Shown: positions 7,128-15,552 of the stretch, piece after piece
Layout of the letters: every line of letters begins with the position of its first letter
Numbering within the stretch: position 1 is the first letter of the stretch
NCBI GenBank assembly: GCA_016293265.1
Contig: JAEDEN010000025.1
Coordinates: forward strand, 1-24,260
DNA: 24,260 bases
Direction: 5' to 3'
Source of the DNA: Oscillospiraceae bacterium
GTDB lineage: Bacteria > Bacillota > Clostridia > Oscillospirales > Oscillospiraceae
Translations under genes and position numbers: made by a program
The notes under the pieces: generated by a model
What the model was told of the DNA's origin: nothing
Databases searched by the model: none
Seen by the model: only the letters and a program-made list of their open reading frames with translations

Positions 7128-7985
7128 TCAGTCCTTCTTCAAAAGCCAAAGCAAGTCCCCGGCTGCCATCCGGTCTGTGATGGTGTAACGGCAAAGCCGG
7201 TGCAGCGTTTCCGGCGCATTCCGGCGGATCCGGTTGATGCCGGGGGTGGTGGTGAAGGTCACGCGAACGCCCAGACCGGAAAAGACCTCCTCCGCGCCGT
7301 CGCAGCAAAGGCCGAAGGGGTAGGCCAGGGCCGTGACGGCGGTTCCAAGGTGTCCGGCAAACAGCGCCTGTTCCTTCCGGAAATCCTCCGCCAGCACACG
7401 GCGGTAATCCTCCTCCGGCTCGCCCGGAAGCGGCAGCACGCCGTTCCGGCCGCTGATGCCGTACCTGTCCAGTTGATGCAGGTCAAAGGTGTGGCTTTGG
7501 ATGTCCAGCACCCCGGAGTCACAAAGGGCGGCTGCATCCTCCAGGGCAAAGCGTTCGGGCAAAAGGGGCTCTCCCGTGTGGAGATAGGTGTCCCTCCCGG
7601 CATTGATGCCGATGACGAAGATAACGGCACTCATTCCATACCGTTCCAAAACGGGTGCGGCAAACTCCAGGTTGCTGGCATAGCCGTCATCAAAGGTAAT
7701 CAAAACCGGTTTGGAGGGAAGCGGCACCCCATGGTCCACAAAAGCGGTCAGCTGCGGGATGGTCACACTATGCCAGCCGTTCTCAGCCAGGGCAGCCATC
7801 TGCTCCTCAAAACGTTCCGGAGAAACCGTCATATCGGAGGTGCCCTCCCCGATATGGTGGTACATCAGGACAGGAAGCCTCACCCCGCATCTCCGGCCGG
7901 AAAGGAAGGCACACAGCAGGAGGGCAAGCCCCAGCACACACAGGAGCCTTCGTACCCGCCCGGAGGAAAAACGGACCCATTCCAT
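7128..7985 (-). CDS. Membrane-anchored or secreted polysaccharide deacetylase (CE4, NodB-like)
   Basis: 285 residues with a basic N-terminus and one hydrophobic segment (12-30), an uncleaved anchor or signal peptide. The NodB homology motifs are present: metal-binding TFDDGY (97-102, D99/D100), SHTFDLH (164-170, with H165 and the more distant H170 of the metal triad) and AYPFG (221-225). The LMYHHIG segment (40-46) is typical of the PgdA/YadE-like group. The enzyme would act outside the membrane on N-acetylated cell-wall sugars or an exopolysaccharide; the precise substrate is not visible. AAAGGAGG precedes the ATG. It is flanked by terminators on both sides and is probably monocistronic. Confidence 0.88.
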   Translation of the reverse strand: MEWVRFSSGRVRRLLCVLGLALLLCAFLSGRRCGVRLPVLMYHHIGEGTSDMTVSPERFEEQMAALAENGWHSVTIPQLTAFVDHGVPLPSKPVLITFDDGYASNLEFAAPVLERYGMSAVIFVIGINAGRDTYLHTGEPLLPERFALEDAAALCDSGVLDIQSHTFDLHQLDRYGISGRNGVLPLPGEPEEDYRRVLAEDFRKEQALFAGHLGTAVTALAYPFGLCCDGAEEVFSGLGVRVTFTTTPGINRIRRNAPETLHRLCRYTITDRMAAGDLLWLLKKD

Positions 7986-8053
7986 GAAAAACCCTCCTTT
8001 GGGTTTTGATATCCAGTGAAGATTCTATCCCTCTCATTTTATTTCATTCCATT

Positions 8054-8089
8054 AAAAAGACACCGGGACAGGGCCCGGTGTCTTTTTTT
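8054..8089. terminator. Strong bidirectional terminator after the SLH gene
   Basis: A 14-bp stem (AAAAAGACACCGGG 8054-8067 with 8074-8087), 6-nt loop and T-run to 8089. It lies 3 bases past the stop of the SLH-protein gene on the minus strand, where the A-run 8054-8058 becomes the T-tract, and marks the end of the four-gene export operon. Confidence 0.85.
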
Positions 8090-8091
8090 GT

Positions 8092-10287
8092 TTAACCGCC
8101 GACCTCCACAACACGGACAGTGCCGTCGCACACGTAGAGATTGCTGACCTCAGCATAGGCATGGGCCTGGGAGAGGGTCATCCATCTGCCGGAATCCCGG
8201 TTGTAGCACAGGACGTCCTCCGGCACGCTGTAGAGCGTGCCCTCCACCGAGACGGCGGCAGGGCCGCTCCAGGCGCTGTTGGGAACGTTTTTCAGCTTGT
8301 CAAGGGCCGTGACGCTGGCAAAGCGGCCGTTTCGAAGGGTGGCGGCCACATAGTCGCCGGTCTTTACCAGGTAGCCGGTCTTGTAAGCGCCGCTGGAGGC
8401 AGGAGCGCCGTCCTTGCTGTACTGCACATCCAGGGTGGTGACCACCGTCTCTCCGAAGATGTCATACTCCGTGTTCTTTTCCACCACGGCCCGGCCGTAG
8501 TAGACGATTCCGCCCTTGCTGTCGCCGATCTGGATGAGGTCCACCCTTCCGGCCCAGTCAGTGCGGGCAAAGGTGATCTCCTTTTCCGGAATGGAGGCGG
8601 TCAGATTGCTGAGGGCAACTGCCTCGGTGCCGTCCAGGATCATCACGTTCCGGGCAAGCTGGCGGTCTCCCAGCTTCCCGGCGTTCACGTCCAAATTCCC
8701 GGTGACGCCGCCCGACGGCTTGCTGAGCACCACGTTGCCCTGCTTCTTGGCACTGACCCGGACAAGGCAGCCCTCAAAGTCCTCCGCGTCCTTGGCGCTT
8801 CCCAGTTGGATGCGTCTGGTGCCGCAAAGCATCCACACCTGCCCTTCCCGGACGATGCCCAGGGCGTTGCTGCGGACGGAGGAGCCCAGGGCCCCGGCCA
8901 CCTGGCCGTCGGCGGTGAGGAGAAGTGTCATCTGGCTGCCGGGCTTGAAGGCGGCCACGCTCTCCATGGCGGAGGGGAGGACGTTGAACTTCGTGCCGGC
9001 CAGAACGGTGATCTCCATGGGCTCCTTGGGACTGGGAGAGCAGTCCTCATAATAGACGGACACCCGGGTGTCTGAGACATGGACGGTATTGGTGGTGGGG
9101 GAATAGGTGGCTACATCGTACTTACGCAGGTCGCTGACTGCGGCGGGGGCGCCGTTTTTATAGATGGCGTAGTTCCCCGCCCCGCCGGTAAGGGCGGCCA
9201 GGGACGCGGCGGAGGCGTCCTCCTGAATGACCACCGCCGTCTCGGCGCCGGCGCCGCCCACAAAGATATATTCCACGCTGCCGGAGGCGCCGGTATAGAG
9301 GGTGACGGATACCCCGGCATTGAGCCAGGCATAGACCTCGTTCCACCCCTGCTGCTTACCGGCGTAGAAGGCCTGGGCCTCCCGGGCCACGGTGTACTTC
9401 ATACCGGAGGTGTCGGTGATCTTGGTGGCGGCGGCGGTAGCCACGGTGACGGTCCTGCCGCTGCCCACGTCCGTGGGGACAAAGGTGATGACCTTGCCCT
9501 GCTTGTTCAAAACAAGGTTGCCCCGCTGGCCGTTGAGCAGACCGTTGGAGGCCTTGAAGGCCATGGGATAGACCTCCCCGCCGGAGGTCTCCATGGCGGT
9601 GGGCCGCCCGTCGGGGCCGGTGGCGTTGGAGGAGACCAGCACCACGTCCTCAACGACGCTGCCGCCGATGGAGGCCAGGTAGCTGCCGCCCTCCTTGCAC
9701 TGGCTTTGCAGAAGGTTCAAAAACAGCCGAGCCGTCTGGGCGCGGTCCAGGGCCTCACGGCCGCCGGCCGTCACGCCCTCCGTCAGGCCGATTCTGGCGG
9801 CAAGGGCCATGTAGCTGTCAGGCCAGACACCGCCGATGTCCTTGTCCTCATAGCCCAGAAGGCGGAGCAGGATCGTCACGGCCTGGCCGGCGGTGACAGT
9901 TTCCTCGGGGTGGAACCTGCCGTCGGGGTAGCCGGCGATGATGGCCTTGCCCTTGGCGGCCATATTCACGTAGGAAGAGGCCCAGTGGGAGCCCTTCACA
10001 TCCGGGAAGACGGTGATGGTCTCATAAAGGCCCAGCTCATTTTCGCCGTTCATGGCGTAAATGGCAATCTTGCAGAATTGGGCACGGGTCAACTGCTCCT
10101 GGGGGCGGAAGGTCCCGTCAGGATACCCGTCCAGCGCCCCCATGAGCCGCAGGGACTCCACCGCCAGGGCGGTGTCTCTGTCCGTCAGGTCGGTAAAACG
10201 GGTGGTGTCCGCCGCCGCGGCCGGAAGGGCCATGCAGGATACTGCCAGCGCCAGGGCCAGCAGAAGGGTTAAAATTCTTTTTTTCAT
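8092..10287 (-). CDS. Exported SLH-domain protein, last gene of an ABC export operon
   Basis: 731 residues with a clear signal peptide (MKKRILTLLLALALAVSCMA, cleavage probably after the alanine run near 26) followed by three S-layer homology repeats: about 31-79 (GALDGYPDGTFRPQEQLTRAQ), 93-145 (FPDVKGSHWASSYV, AGYPDGRFHPEETVTAGQ) and a weaker one at 154-195 (WPDSYMALAARIGLTEG). The SLH part binds pyruvylated wall polymers in well-studied cases. The remaining 530 residues are strand-rich, threonine/valine-rich and match no catalytic family I recognise. The ribosome site TAAGGAGGAAGAT overlaps the stop of the permease gene 10 bases upstream, so it is co-transcribed with the adaptor, ATPase and permease. 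Whether it is a partner of the transporter or only a passenger in the operon is unknown. Confidence 0.85.
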   Translation of the reverse strand: MKKRILTLLLALALAVSCMALPAAAADTTRFTDLTDRDTALAVESLRLMGALDGYPDGTFRPQEQLTRAQFCKIAIYAMNGENELGLYETITVFPDVKGSHWASSYVNMAAKGKAIIAGYPDGRFHPEETVTAGQAVTILLRLLGYEDKDIGGVWPDSYMALAARIGLTEGVTAGGREALDRAQTARLFLNLLQSQCKEGGSYLASIGGSVVEDVVLVSSNATGPDGRPTAMETSGGEVYPMAFKASNGLLNGQRGNLVLNKQGKVITFVPTDVGSGRTVTVATAAATKITDTSGMKYTVAREAQAFYAGKQQGWNEVYAWLNAGVSVTLYTGASGSVEYIFVGGAGAETAVVIQEDASAASLAALTGGAGNYAIYKNGAPAAVSDLRKYDVATYSPTTNTVHVSDTRVSVYYEDCSPSPKEPMEITVLAGTKFNVLPSAMESVAAFKPGSQMTLLLTADGQVAGALGSSVRSNALGIVREGQVWMLCGTRRIQLGSAKDAEDFEGCLVRVSAKKQGNVVLSKPSGGVTGNLDVNAGKLGDRQLARNVMILDGTEAVALSNLTASIPEKEITFARTDWAGRVDLIQIGDSKGGIVYYGRAVVEKNTEYDIFGETVVTTLDVQYSKDGAPASSGAYKTGYLVKTGDYVAATLRNGRFASVTALDKLKNVPNSAWSGPAAVSVEGTLYSVPEDVLCYNRDSGRWMTLSQAHAYAEVSNLYVCDGTVRVVEVGG

Positions 10288-10297
10288 ATCTTCCTCC

Positions 10298-11548
10298 TTA
10301 TTCCGCCCGCAGCGCTTCCACAGGCTGGAGCTTGGACGCCTTGGCCGCCGGGTAGATGCCGAAAATGATGCCCAGCGTCACAGAAAGCAAAAACGCGCCC
10401 AGCGTAATCATTGCCGATGGCCAGATATCCATATCCACCAGGAACTTGCCCGCAAGGCGTGTGCCTCCGGTGCCCAGCAGGATGCCGATGACGCCGCCCA
10501 TGCCGCAGAGCATGGCTGCCTCGATGAGGAACTGGGCCACGATGCTGCTGCGCCGCGCGCCGATGGCCCGGCGGATACCGATCTCCCGGGTGCGCTCCGT
10601 CACCGTCACCAGCATGATGTTCATGATGCCGATGCCGCCCACCAGCAGCGAGATGGCGGCGATGCCGCCCAGGACCAGGCTCATCATGGTGGCCTGCTCA
10701 TTCATGCTCTGCTGCCACTGGTTGTTGCTGTAGGCATAGCCCCATCCGTTCTGGTTGTTGTTGGTCAGGCCCGTCAAAAACCCGGAGAGCCGGGAGATGA
10801 CCTCGGTGGTGGCCTCGGAAGAGGCAGCCTTTACCACAAAGTCGCTCATGGTGACGTTGGGGTCGATGACGCGGCTGGTGGTGTAGGGATAGACGATGCA
10901 GTTGTCCGCCGACCAGGGGCCGCTGGGGTCCTTTTCCTTATAGACGCCGATGACGGTGAAGGGGTTGCCGTTGACCTGGATGGTCTCTCCCACGGGATTG
11001 GCGTAGTTAAAGAAGTTCTTTGCCGCCCGGGCCCCCATCACGCACACCTGGTTATACTTGCGAATGTCGATGACGCTGATGTCCCGTCCCTTTTCCAGTT
11101 GGAAATTGTTGCACACGGCGTACTGGTCACTGCCGAAATACTGCTGGGGAGGCAGGGCCAGGTCGGTGTTCATCTCACCGTTGCTGTCCCACATCTGCTC
11201 CTGGTTTTTCTCCATGGAGGTGGAGCTTTTGGAGCCGTAGACCACCGTGGGGCTACAGTAGCCCGTGGGGGTGACGCCCAGAACCAGCTCGGTGCCCAGG
11301 CTGTTGCAGTAGTTGTACAGCGGCTCAAAGGCGTCCTGTCCGTTATAAAGGGAGCAGGAAACCTCCACCCGGTTGGTGCCCATGGCCTCAAACTGCTCCA
11401 GGCTCTTTTTGTTCATACCGTTGACGGTGGAGACAATGGTCATGACGGAGGCGATACCGATGATGATGCCCAACATGGTCAGCGCGGAGCGGGCCTTGTT
11501 GCCCATGATGGAGCGAAGGGCCATTTTCAGCGCCTGTCCGATCTTCAT
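10298..11548 (-). CDS. MacB/FtsX-type ABC transporter permease
   Basis: 416 residues in MacB_PCD plus FtsX architecture: an N-terminal membrane segment (about 20-44, SALTMLGIIIGIASVMTIVS), a large extracytoplasmic domain, and three C-terminal membrane segments with the family hallmark GGIGIMNIMLVTVTERTREIG followed by IGARRSSIVAQFLIEA and a final YPAAKASKLQPVEALR. These permeases do mechanotransmission from ATPase to an extracytoplasmic adaptor rather than classical translocation. I chose the ATG at 11546-11548, which overlaps the ATPase stop as ATGA; the alternative TTG two codons upstream is only 4 bases from the AGGAGG site. Partner of the ATPase and the adaptor of the same operon. Confidence 0.92.
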   Translation of the reverse strand: MKIGQALKMALRSIMGNKARSALTMLGIIIGIASVMTIVSTVNGMNKKSLEQFEAMGTNRVEVSCSLYNGQDAFEPLYNYCNSLGTELVLGVTPTGYCSPTVVYGSKSSTSMEKNQEQMWDSNGEMNTDLALPPQQYFGSDQYAVCNNFQLEKGRDISVIDIRKYNQVCVMGARAAKNFFNYANPVGETIQVNGNPFTVIGVYKEKDPSGPWSADNCIVYPYTTSRVIDPNVTMSDFVVKAASSEATTEVISRLSGFLTGLTNNNQNGWGYAYSNNQWQQSMNEQATMMSLVLGGIAAISLLVGGIGIMNIMLVTVTERTREIGIRRAIGARRSSIVAQFLIEAAMLCGMGGVIGILLGTGGTRLAGKFLVDMDIWPSAMITLGAFLLSVTLGIIFGIYPAAKASKLQPVEALRAE

Positions 11549-12240
11549 AGCCAATCCACCTCCTGTTTCTGGTCTTCCACGATCCTGCCGTCCGTCAGGC
11601 GCACGATGCGCCGGGCCGTGGCGGCGATGGAGTTGTCATGGGTGATGAGAATGACGGTGGAGCCCTCCTTGTTCAGTTCCTGTAAAAAGCCCAGCACCTC
11701 CCGGCCCGTGCGGGAATCCAGGGCGCCGGTAGGCTCGTCGGCCATGATGATGGGGGGCCGGGTGGCGATGGCCCGTGCGATGGCCACCCGCTGCTGCTGG
11801 CCGCCGGACATCTCCGTGGGCCGGTGCTTCACGCGCCCGGCAAGGCCCACCCGGTCCAGCGCCTCCAGGGCCATGTCCCGCCGGTCGTCGGCGTTGATCC
11901 CCTGATAGATGAGAGGCAGCTCCACGTTTTCCAGCACCGTCAGGTTCTGGATCAGGTTGTACTGCTGGAAGATAAACCCGATCTCCTTGTTGCGGATGGC
12001 GGAAAGCTCCTGATCCGTCAGCTCCCGGACGTCCACGCCGTTCAAGTGGTAATCGCCCCGGGTGGGAATGTCCAGGCAGCCCAGCACGTTCATCATGGTG
12101 GACTTGCCGGAGCCGGACTGGCCCACGATGGCCACGAACTCCCCTTTTTCAATGGACAGGGACACGCCGTCCAGCGCCCGGACCTCGCTTTCCAGACCCT
12201 CGCCATAAATCTTATAAACGTCTTTCAGTTCGATCAGCAT
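11545..12240 (-). CDS. ABC transporter ATP-binding protein, MacB/LolD type
   Basis: 231 residues, full length for a stand-alone nucleotide-binding subunit of the MacB/LolD/FtsE class. Walker A GQSGSGKST (40-48), Q-loop IFQQYNL (90-96), signature SGGQQQRVAIARA (145-157), Walker B IIMADEPTGALD (164-175) and the switch histidine H201 are all intact. The LNGVDVRELTDQELSAIRNKEIGFIFQ pattern is typical of this class. It starts one base after the adaptor gene stops and overlaps the permease start by 4 bp, so the three subunits are translated as a set. The cargo (antibiotic, lipoprotein, peptide) cannot be read from the sequence. Confidence 0.95.
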   Translation of the reverse strand: MLIELKDVYKIYGEGLESEVRALDGVSLSIEKGEFVAIVGQSGSGKSTMMNVLGCLDIPTRGDYHLNGVDVRELTDQELSAIRNKEIGFIFQQYNLIQNLTVLENVELPLIYQGINADDRRDMALEALDRVGLAGRVKHRPTEMSGGQQQRVAIARAIATRPPIIMADEPTGALDSRTGREVLGFLQELNKEGSTVILITHDNSIAATARRIVRLTDGRIVEDQKQEVDWL

Positions 12241-12241
12241 A

Positions 12242-13906
12242 TCACATCCAGAACTCTGTGGTCATCATCTGAGTAAAGACCACCGTATCTGCCTCCACGC
12301 CGGATTTGATTTCAACATAATAATCGTCGGCAATACCGGTCTCCACGGGCACGGCCCAGAAGCCCTCCGGCACGCCGTCCACGGGCATCTCCAGGTCGAT
12401 GGCATTTTCAGGCCGGTCTCCCTGGACAAACACCACATCTCCGGCGGAACCGTCCGGCATGGTAACGGTGCGCACGCACTGGATAGGCACCACCAGGCAG
12501 TTGTCGTTCTGGCTGGCCACCATGGAATAGTTGATGTAGCTGCCGGTCATGAGAGTACCGTCGTAGTTGTCCACGCTGATGACCATGGGATAGCGGGCAA
12601 CGCCGTTTTCCGCCTGGGAGTTGAGGCTCAGAGACTCCACCACGCCGGAATAAACGGTGTCCCACTGGTTGACCTCCACGTAGGCACCGGGCTTCACGTA
12701 GGAGACGTTGCGCTCGTCCACCGTGGCGTCCACAATGATGGTGGAGGTGTCGGCGATGGTGACGGCGGCGGTGTTGGCCTCCACCTCCATGCCGGGAGAG
12801 AGCATCAATCCCATCACCGTGCCGCTGATGGAGGCCACGGCCTCACAGTTGGCCAGGTTCTTCTCGGCGCTCTCCAGCTCCTTTTGGGCATTGTCGATGC
12901 GCTCCTGCAGGGCGAAGATCTCACCCTCGCTGTCCTCGCCGTCGATGCGCACCAGCACCTGTCCTGCGCTGACCTGAAGGTAGTCCACCAAGGCGCTGGA
13001 AATGACGGTGCCGTTCACCGTGGAGCAAAGGTCGCCCACCCGGTTATACTCCAGGCTGCCGGTCTCATAGGGATAGGCGGTCTCACCCCCCGCCGCAACG
13101 GTGGCGGAGGCGGTCATGCCGGCGGTGAGGGTGCCGGGATTCTCCAGCACAATCTCCGCGGAGAAGAGGCGGGAGCCCTCCGCCGTGACCCGGCTGACCA
13201 TGTGGACCTGCTCCACCGTGCCGGTGACGGAGGTCATCAGGGCGGGGATGGAGACTTCCACGCTCTGGCCGGCGGTGATGAGGCCCTCGTAGGCATAACT
13301 GTAATACTGGGTGAGGCGGAGCTTGGTGTCGTCCGCCAGGGTGGCTACCTTCTCACCCTTGCTGATTGTATCGCCGGGATTCAGCTTCACGGTGTCCATC
13401 AGCTTTCCGGGGTAGGTGGGAGCCAGGTTCAATCCCGCGATGTCCTTTTGCAGGGCGGACATCTGCTTTTGCAGGCCCTCCAGGTCGCTTCTGGCCTTCT
13501 CCACGGCGGCGCGGGCCGACTCGGAATCCACGATGAAGAGGGGATCGCCCGCGTTGACCTGCTGGCCCTCGGTGACAAAGACCTCCTGCACCACTCCGGC
13601 GGTGGCCAGGGTGATGGATTCACTGTTTTTGGCCTTGGTGAGGCCGCTTCCCTCCACGGTAGAGGTGATGGAGCCGTACTGGACCACATCCGTCACCGCC
13701 TGCATCTCCGGCTCGCTCTTGTTGCCCAAGAGCTTCCAGGCGCCAAATCCGATGGCCGCCAGCACCGCCAGCACCACGATCCAGCGGATGGCCCGGCGGC
13801 GCTTCTTCCTGGGGATGGCCTTCCATTTTTCCTTCAGGGACTTTTTTTCCACAACAGGCTCCGCCCCGGCTGGGGACAGCTCCTTTTGCTCCATGACTTC
13901 AGCCAT
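12242..13906 (-). CDS. Membrane-fusion (HlyD/MacA-like) adaptor with two lipoyl-barrel modules
   Basis: 554 residues: a basic cytosolic N-terminus (22-40), one membrane segment (41-60), then extracytoplasmic adaptor domains. A first lipoyl half (97-128, VVQEVFVTEGQQVNAGDPLF), a coiled coil (129-160), the second lipoyl half (163-192) and a barrel (about 200-270) are followed by a second set: half-lipoyl (296-322), coiled coil (327-356), half-lipoyl (357-388, GTVMGLMLSPGMEVEANTA) and barrel (390-470). Usual MacA-type adaptors have one such set and 350-400 residues. Ribosome site AAGGAGG precedes the ATG by about 10 bases. First gene of the operon; it probably links the permease to the cell wall side. 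The duplication is my reading of the pattern. Confidence 0.88.
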   Translation of the reverse strand: MAEVMEQKELSPAGAEPVVEKKSLKEKWKAIPRKKRRRAIRWIVVLAVLAAIGFGAWKLLGNKSEPEMQAVTDVVQYGSITSTVEGSGLTKAKNSESITLATAGVVQEVFVTEGQQVNAGDPLFIVDSESARAAVEKARSDLEGLQKQMSALQKDIAGLNLAPTYPGKLMDTVKLNPGDTISKGEKVATLADDTKLRLTQYYSYAYEGLITAGQSVEVSIPALMTSVTGTVEQVHMVSRVTAEGSRLFSAEIVLENPGTLTAGMTASATVAAGGETAYPYETGSLEYNRVGDLCSTVNGTVISSALVDYLQVSAGQVLVRIDGEDSEGEIFALQERIDNAQKELESAEKNLANCEAVASISGTVMGLMLSPGMEVEANTAAVTIADTSTIIVDATVDERNVSYVKPGAYVEVNQWDTVYSGVVESLSLNSQAENGVARYPMVISVDNYDGTLMTGSYINYSMVASQNDNCLVVPIQCVRTVTMPDGSAGDVVFVQGDRPENAIDLEMPVDGVPEGFWAVPVETGIADDYYVEIKSGVEADTVVFTQMMTTEFWM

Positions 13907-14072
13907 TTCTTATGTACCTCCTTCGGTATATTCGCTCTGTGACACCCATGTTAAGCAGATAATACCGTCAAAACAACAACAAAACGGTTACAGATTCCAT
14001 CCATTCCGTAACAGCTTTTTCCATCCTTTGCCGCATCCTGGCGAAGGGTGTCGAACCCCCTTCTTTTTCTTA

Positions 14073-14125
14073 ATGTTGACAAATCAACATCTTTACTGTA
14101 TACTCCGGTTTGTTGACGAATCAAC
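14073..14125 (+). promoter_or_regulatory. marR promoter bracketed by two TTGA-N4-TCAA operators
   Basis: Promoter TTGACA (14076-14081), 17 bp, TATACT (14099-14104), with a start near 14111. Operator 1 is ATGTTGACAAATCAACAT (14073-14090), arms of 7 bp around CAAA, covering the -35 box. Operator 2 is GTTGACGAATCAAC (14112-14125), arms of 5 bp around CGAA, covering the transcription start. Their centres are 37 bp apart, about three and a half helical turns. This arrangement is the classic layout of MarR autorepression. The 165 bp between operator 1 and the adaptor gene start show no second clear promoter, so control of the divergent operon by the same sites is possible but not demonstrated. Confidence 0.75.
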
Positions 14126-14144
14126 GTTTAAACAGGAGGTTCCC

Positions 14145-14591
14145 ATGATCGGCCGCTTTTCGCTTTTCACCGCCTGCATCTCCGACATCTACTGGATGCT
14201 CCAGAAGATTGAACGGGAGGAGATGGCATCATACCAACTCAAAGCCCCCCATGCCCAGTGCCTGGTGGCCATGAGCCGCCGCGCCGGCGGCGTCACCGCC
14301 GCCCAGCTATGCGAGCTTTGTGAAAAGGACAAGGCGTCCATCTCCCGAACCGTTTCGGAGCTGGTGGCCCGTGGGCTGGTCCTCCGGGAGGGCGGAAACG
14401 GCTACCGGGCCGCCCTGCGCCTGACGGAGGAAGGCAGGCGGATCGCCGGCGAGGTGAACCGAAAGGTCACACGGGCGGTGGTCCGGGCCGGAGAGGGACT
14501 GACCGACGCAGACCGGGAGGTTCTTTACGCCAGCCTGGAGCGCATCGCCGCAAATCTGGAAAAACTATCCGAGGAGGGACTTGGCATATGA
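14145..14591 (+). CDS. MarR-family transcriptional regulator
   Basis: 148 residues, normal MarR length. A winged helix-turn-helix occupies about 33-98: AQCLVAMSRR, the recognition helix region KDKASISRTVSELVARGLVLR (61-81) and the wing YRAALRLTEEGRRIAGEV. Flanking helices at both ends would form the dimer interface. Ribosome site CAGGAGGTTCCC precedes the ATG; an open frame continues far upstream without stop but that part crosses the promoter and the divergent gene and is not coding. The gene sits head to head with the ABC export operon and its stop overlaps the start of degV. Twin operators over its own promoter indicate autoregulation; ligand unknown. Confidence 0.93.
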   Translation: MIGRFSLFTACISDIYWMLQKIEREEMASYQLKAPHAQCLVAMSRRAGGVTAAQLCELCEKDKASISRTVSELVARGLVLREGGNGYRAALRLTEEGRRIAGEVNRKVTRAVVRAGEGLTDADREVLYASLERIAANLEKLSEEGLGI

Positions 14592-15433
14592 ATCCTGTCC
14601 GCATCATGACCGACTCCACCGCCGACGTGACGCCGGAGGTGGCGGCGCGCCTCACCCGCGTGCCTCTGACCATCCATTTCGGCGGGGAAGACTTTATCGA
14701 CGGCGTCACCATCACCCACAAGGCCTTTTATGAAAAACTGGTGGAGTGCGACACGCTCCCCACCACCAGCCAGGCAACGCCCTACGTCTTTACGGAGGCC
14801 TTTCAGAAGGCTGTGGATGCCGGAGAGGACGTGGTGGTCATCACCCTTTCCGCCAAGCTCTCCGGCACTTACCAAAGCGCCATCCTGGCGGCGGAGGAAT
14901 TCCCCGGCCGGGTCTACGTGGTAGACAGCCTCTCCGTGGCCCTCGGAAGCGGCATTCTGGCGGAGTACGCCCTCTCCCTCGCGGACCAGGGCCTTGACGC
15001 CGCCGCCATCGCCGCCAAGCTGGAAACCGAGCGGACCCGCATCCATCTGGTGGCTCTGCTGGACACCCTGGAATACCTGAAGCGGGGCGGCCGTATCTCC
15101 AAGACCGTTGCCCTTGCGGGAGGCCTTCTTTCCATCAAGCCCGTCATCAGCCTGGACGGCGGAGAGATCAAGATCCTGGGCAAGGCCCGGGGCTCCCGCC
15201 AGGGCAACAACCTCCTGGTGCAGGAAATCCACTCCGCCGGCGGTATCGACTTTTCCCGCCCGGTGCTGCTGGGCTACACCGGCCTGGACGATGCCCTGCT
15301 GCAAAAGTACATCCGGGACAGCGCCGCCCTCTGGGAGGGGAAGCTGGACGCCCTCCCCTGCACCGTGGTAGGCAGCGTGGTGGGCACCCATGCCGGCCCC
15401 GGCGCCATCGCCGTCGCCTTCTTCCAGCCCTGA
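14588..15433 (+). CDS. DegV family fatty-acid-binding protein
   Basis: 281 residues, full length. DegV/FakB-type proteins bind a long-chain fatty acid between two domains and, in the FakAB system, present it to a kinase. Family marks are the N-terminal IMTDSTADVTPE (6-17), LPTTSQATP (57-65), VVVITLSAKLSGTYQSA (82-98), VYVVDS (109-114) and the second-domain segment LDTLEYLKRGGRISK. The start overlaps the marR stop as ATGA, so it is translationally coupled to the regulator. No fatty acid kinase (FakA) gene is in view. Pairing with MarR suggests the regulator may respond to fatty acids or lipids, which is inference. Confidence 0.92.
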   Translation: MNPVRIMTDSTADVTPEVAARLTRVPLTIHFGGEDFIDGVTITHKAFYEKLVECDTLPTTSQATPYVFTEAFQKAVDAGEDVVVITLSAKLSGTYQSAILAAEEFPGRVYVVDSLSVALGSGILAEYALSLADQGLDAAAIAAKLETERTRIHLVALLDTLEYLKRGGRISKTVALAGGLLSIKPVISLDGGEIKILGKARGSRQGNNLLVQEIHSAGGIDFSRPVLLGYTGLDDALLQKYIRDSAALWEGKLDALPCTVVGSVVGTHAGPGAIAVAFFQP

Positions 15434-15453
15434 GATACTCCGAAAACCTGTAC

Positions 15454-15495
15454 CAGCCTGCCGGAAAGACATTCCGGCAGGCTGATGTTTTGTTT
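15454..15495 (+). terminator. Terminator after marR-degV
   Basis: A 13-bp stem (CAGCCTGCCGGAA 15454-15466 with 15472-15484), loop of 5 nt, then the T-rich ATGTTTTGTTT tail, 20 bases past the degV stop. Confidence 0.8.
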
Positions 15496-15523
15496 GTGCA
15501 AGGGGCGGAAAGTATGATATACT
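15494..15523 (+). promoter_or_regulatory. Extended -10 promoter of the ZIP transporter gene
   Basis: TGATATACT (15515-15523) is an extended -10 element; the -35 (TTGTGC at 15494-15499 or TGTGCA one base later) is poor, as is usual for extended -10 promoters. It overlaps the tail of the degV terminator. Confidence 0.55.
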
Positions 15524-15552
15524 ATGGAAAAACAAGACAAAGGAGCAACTCT

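Noticed and set aside
11552..11554. TTG start for the ABC permease
   Set aside because: Spacing to AGGAGG is only 4 bases; the ATG two codons later gives an ATGA overlap with the ATPase stop.
13416..14144. N-terminal extension of the MarR regulator
   Set aside because: The frame is open far upstream but crosses the adaptor gene, the promoter and both operators; the ATG at 14145 has a proper AGGAGG site and gives normal family length.
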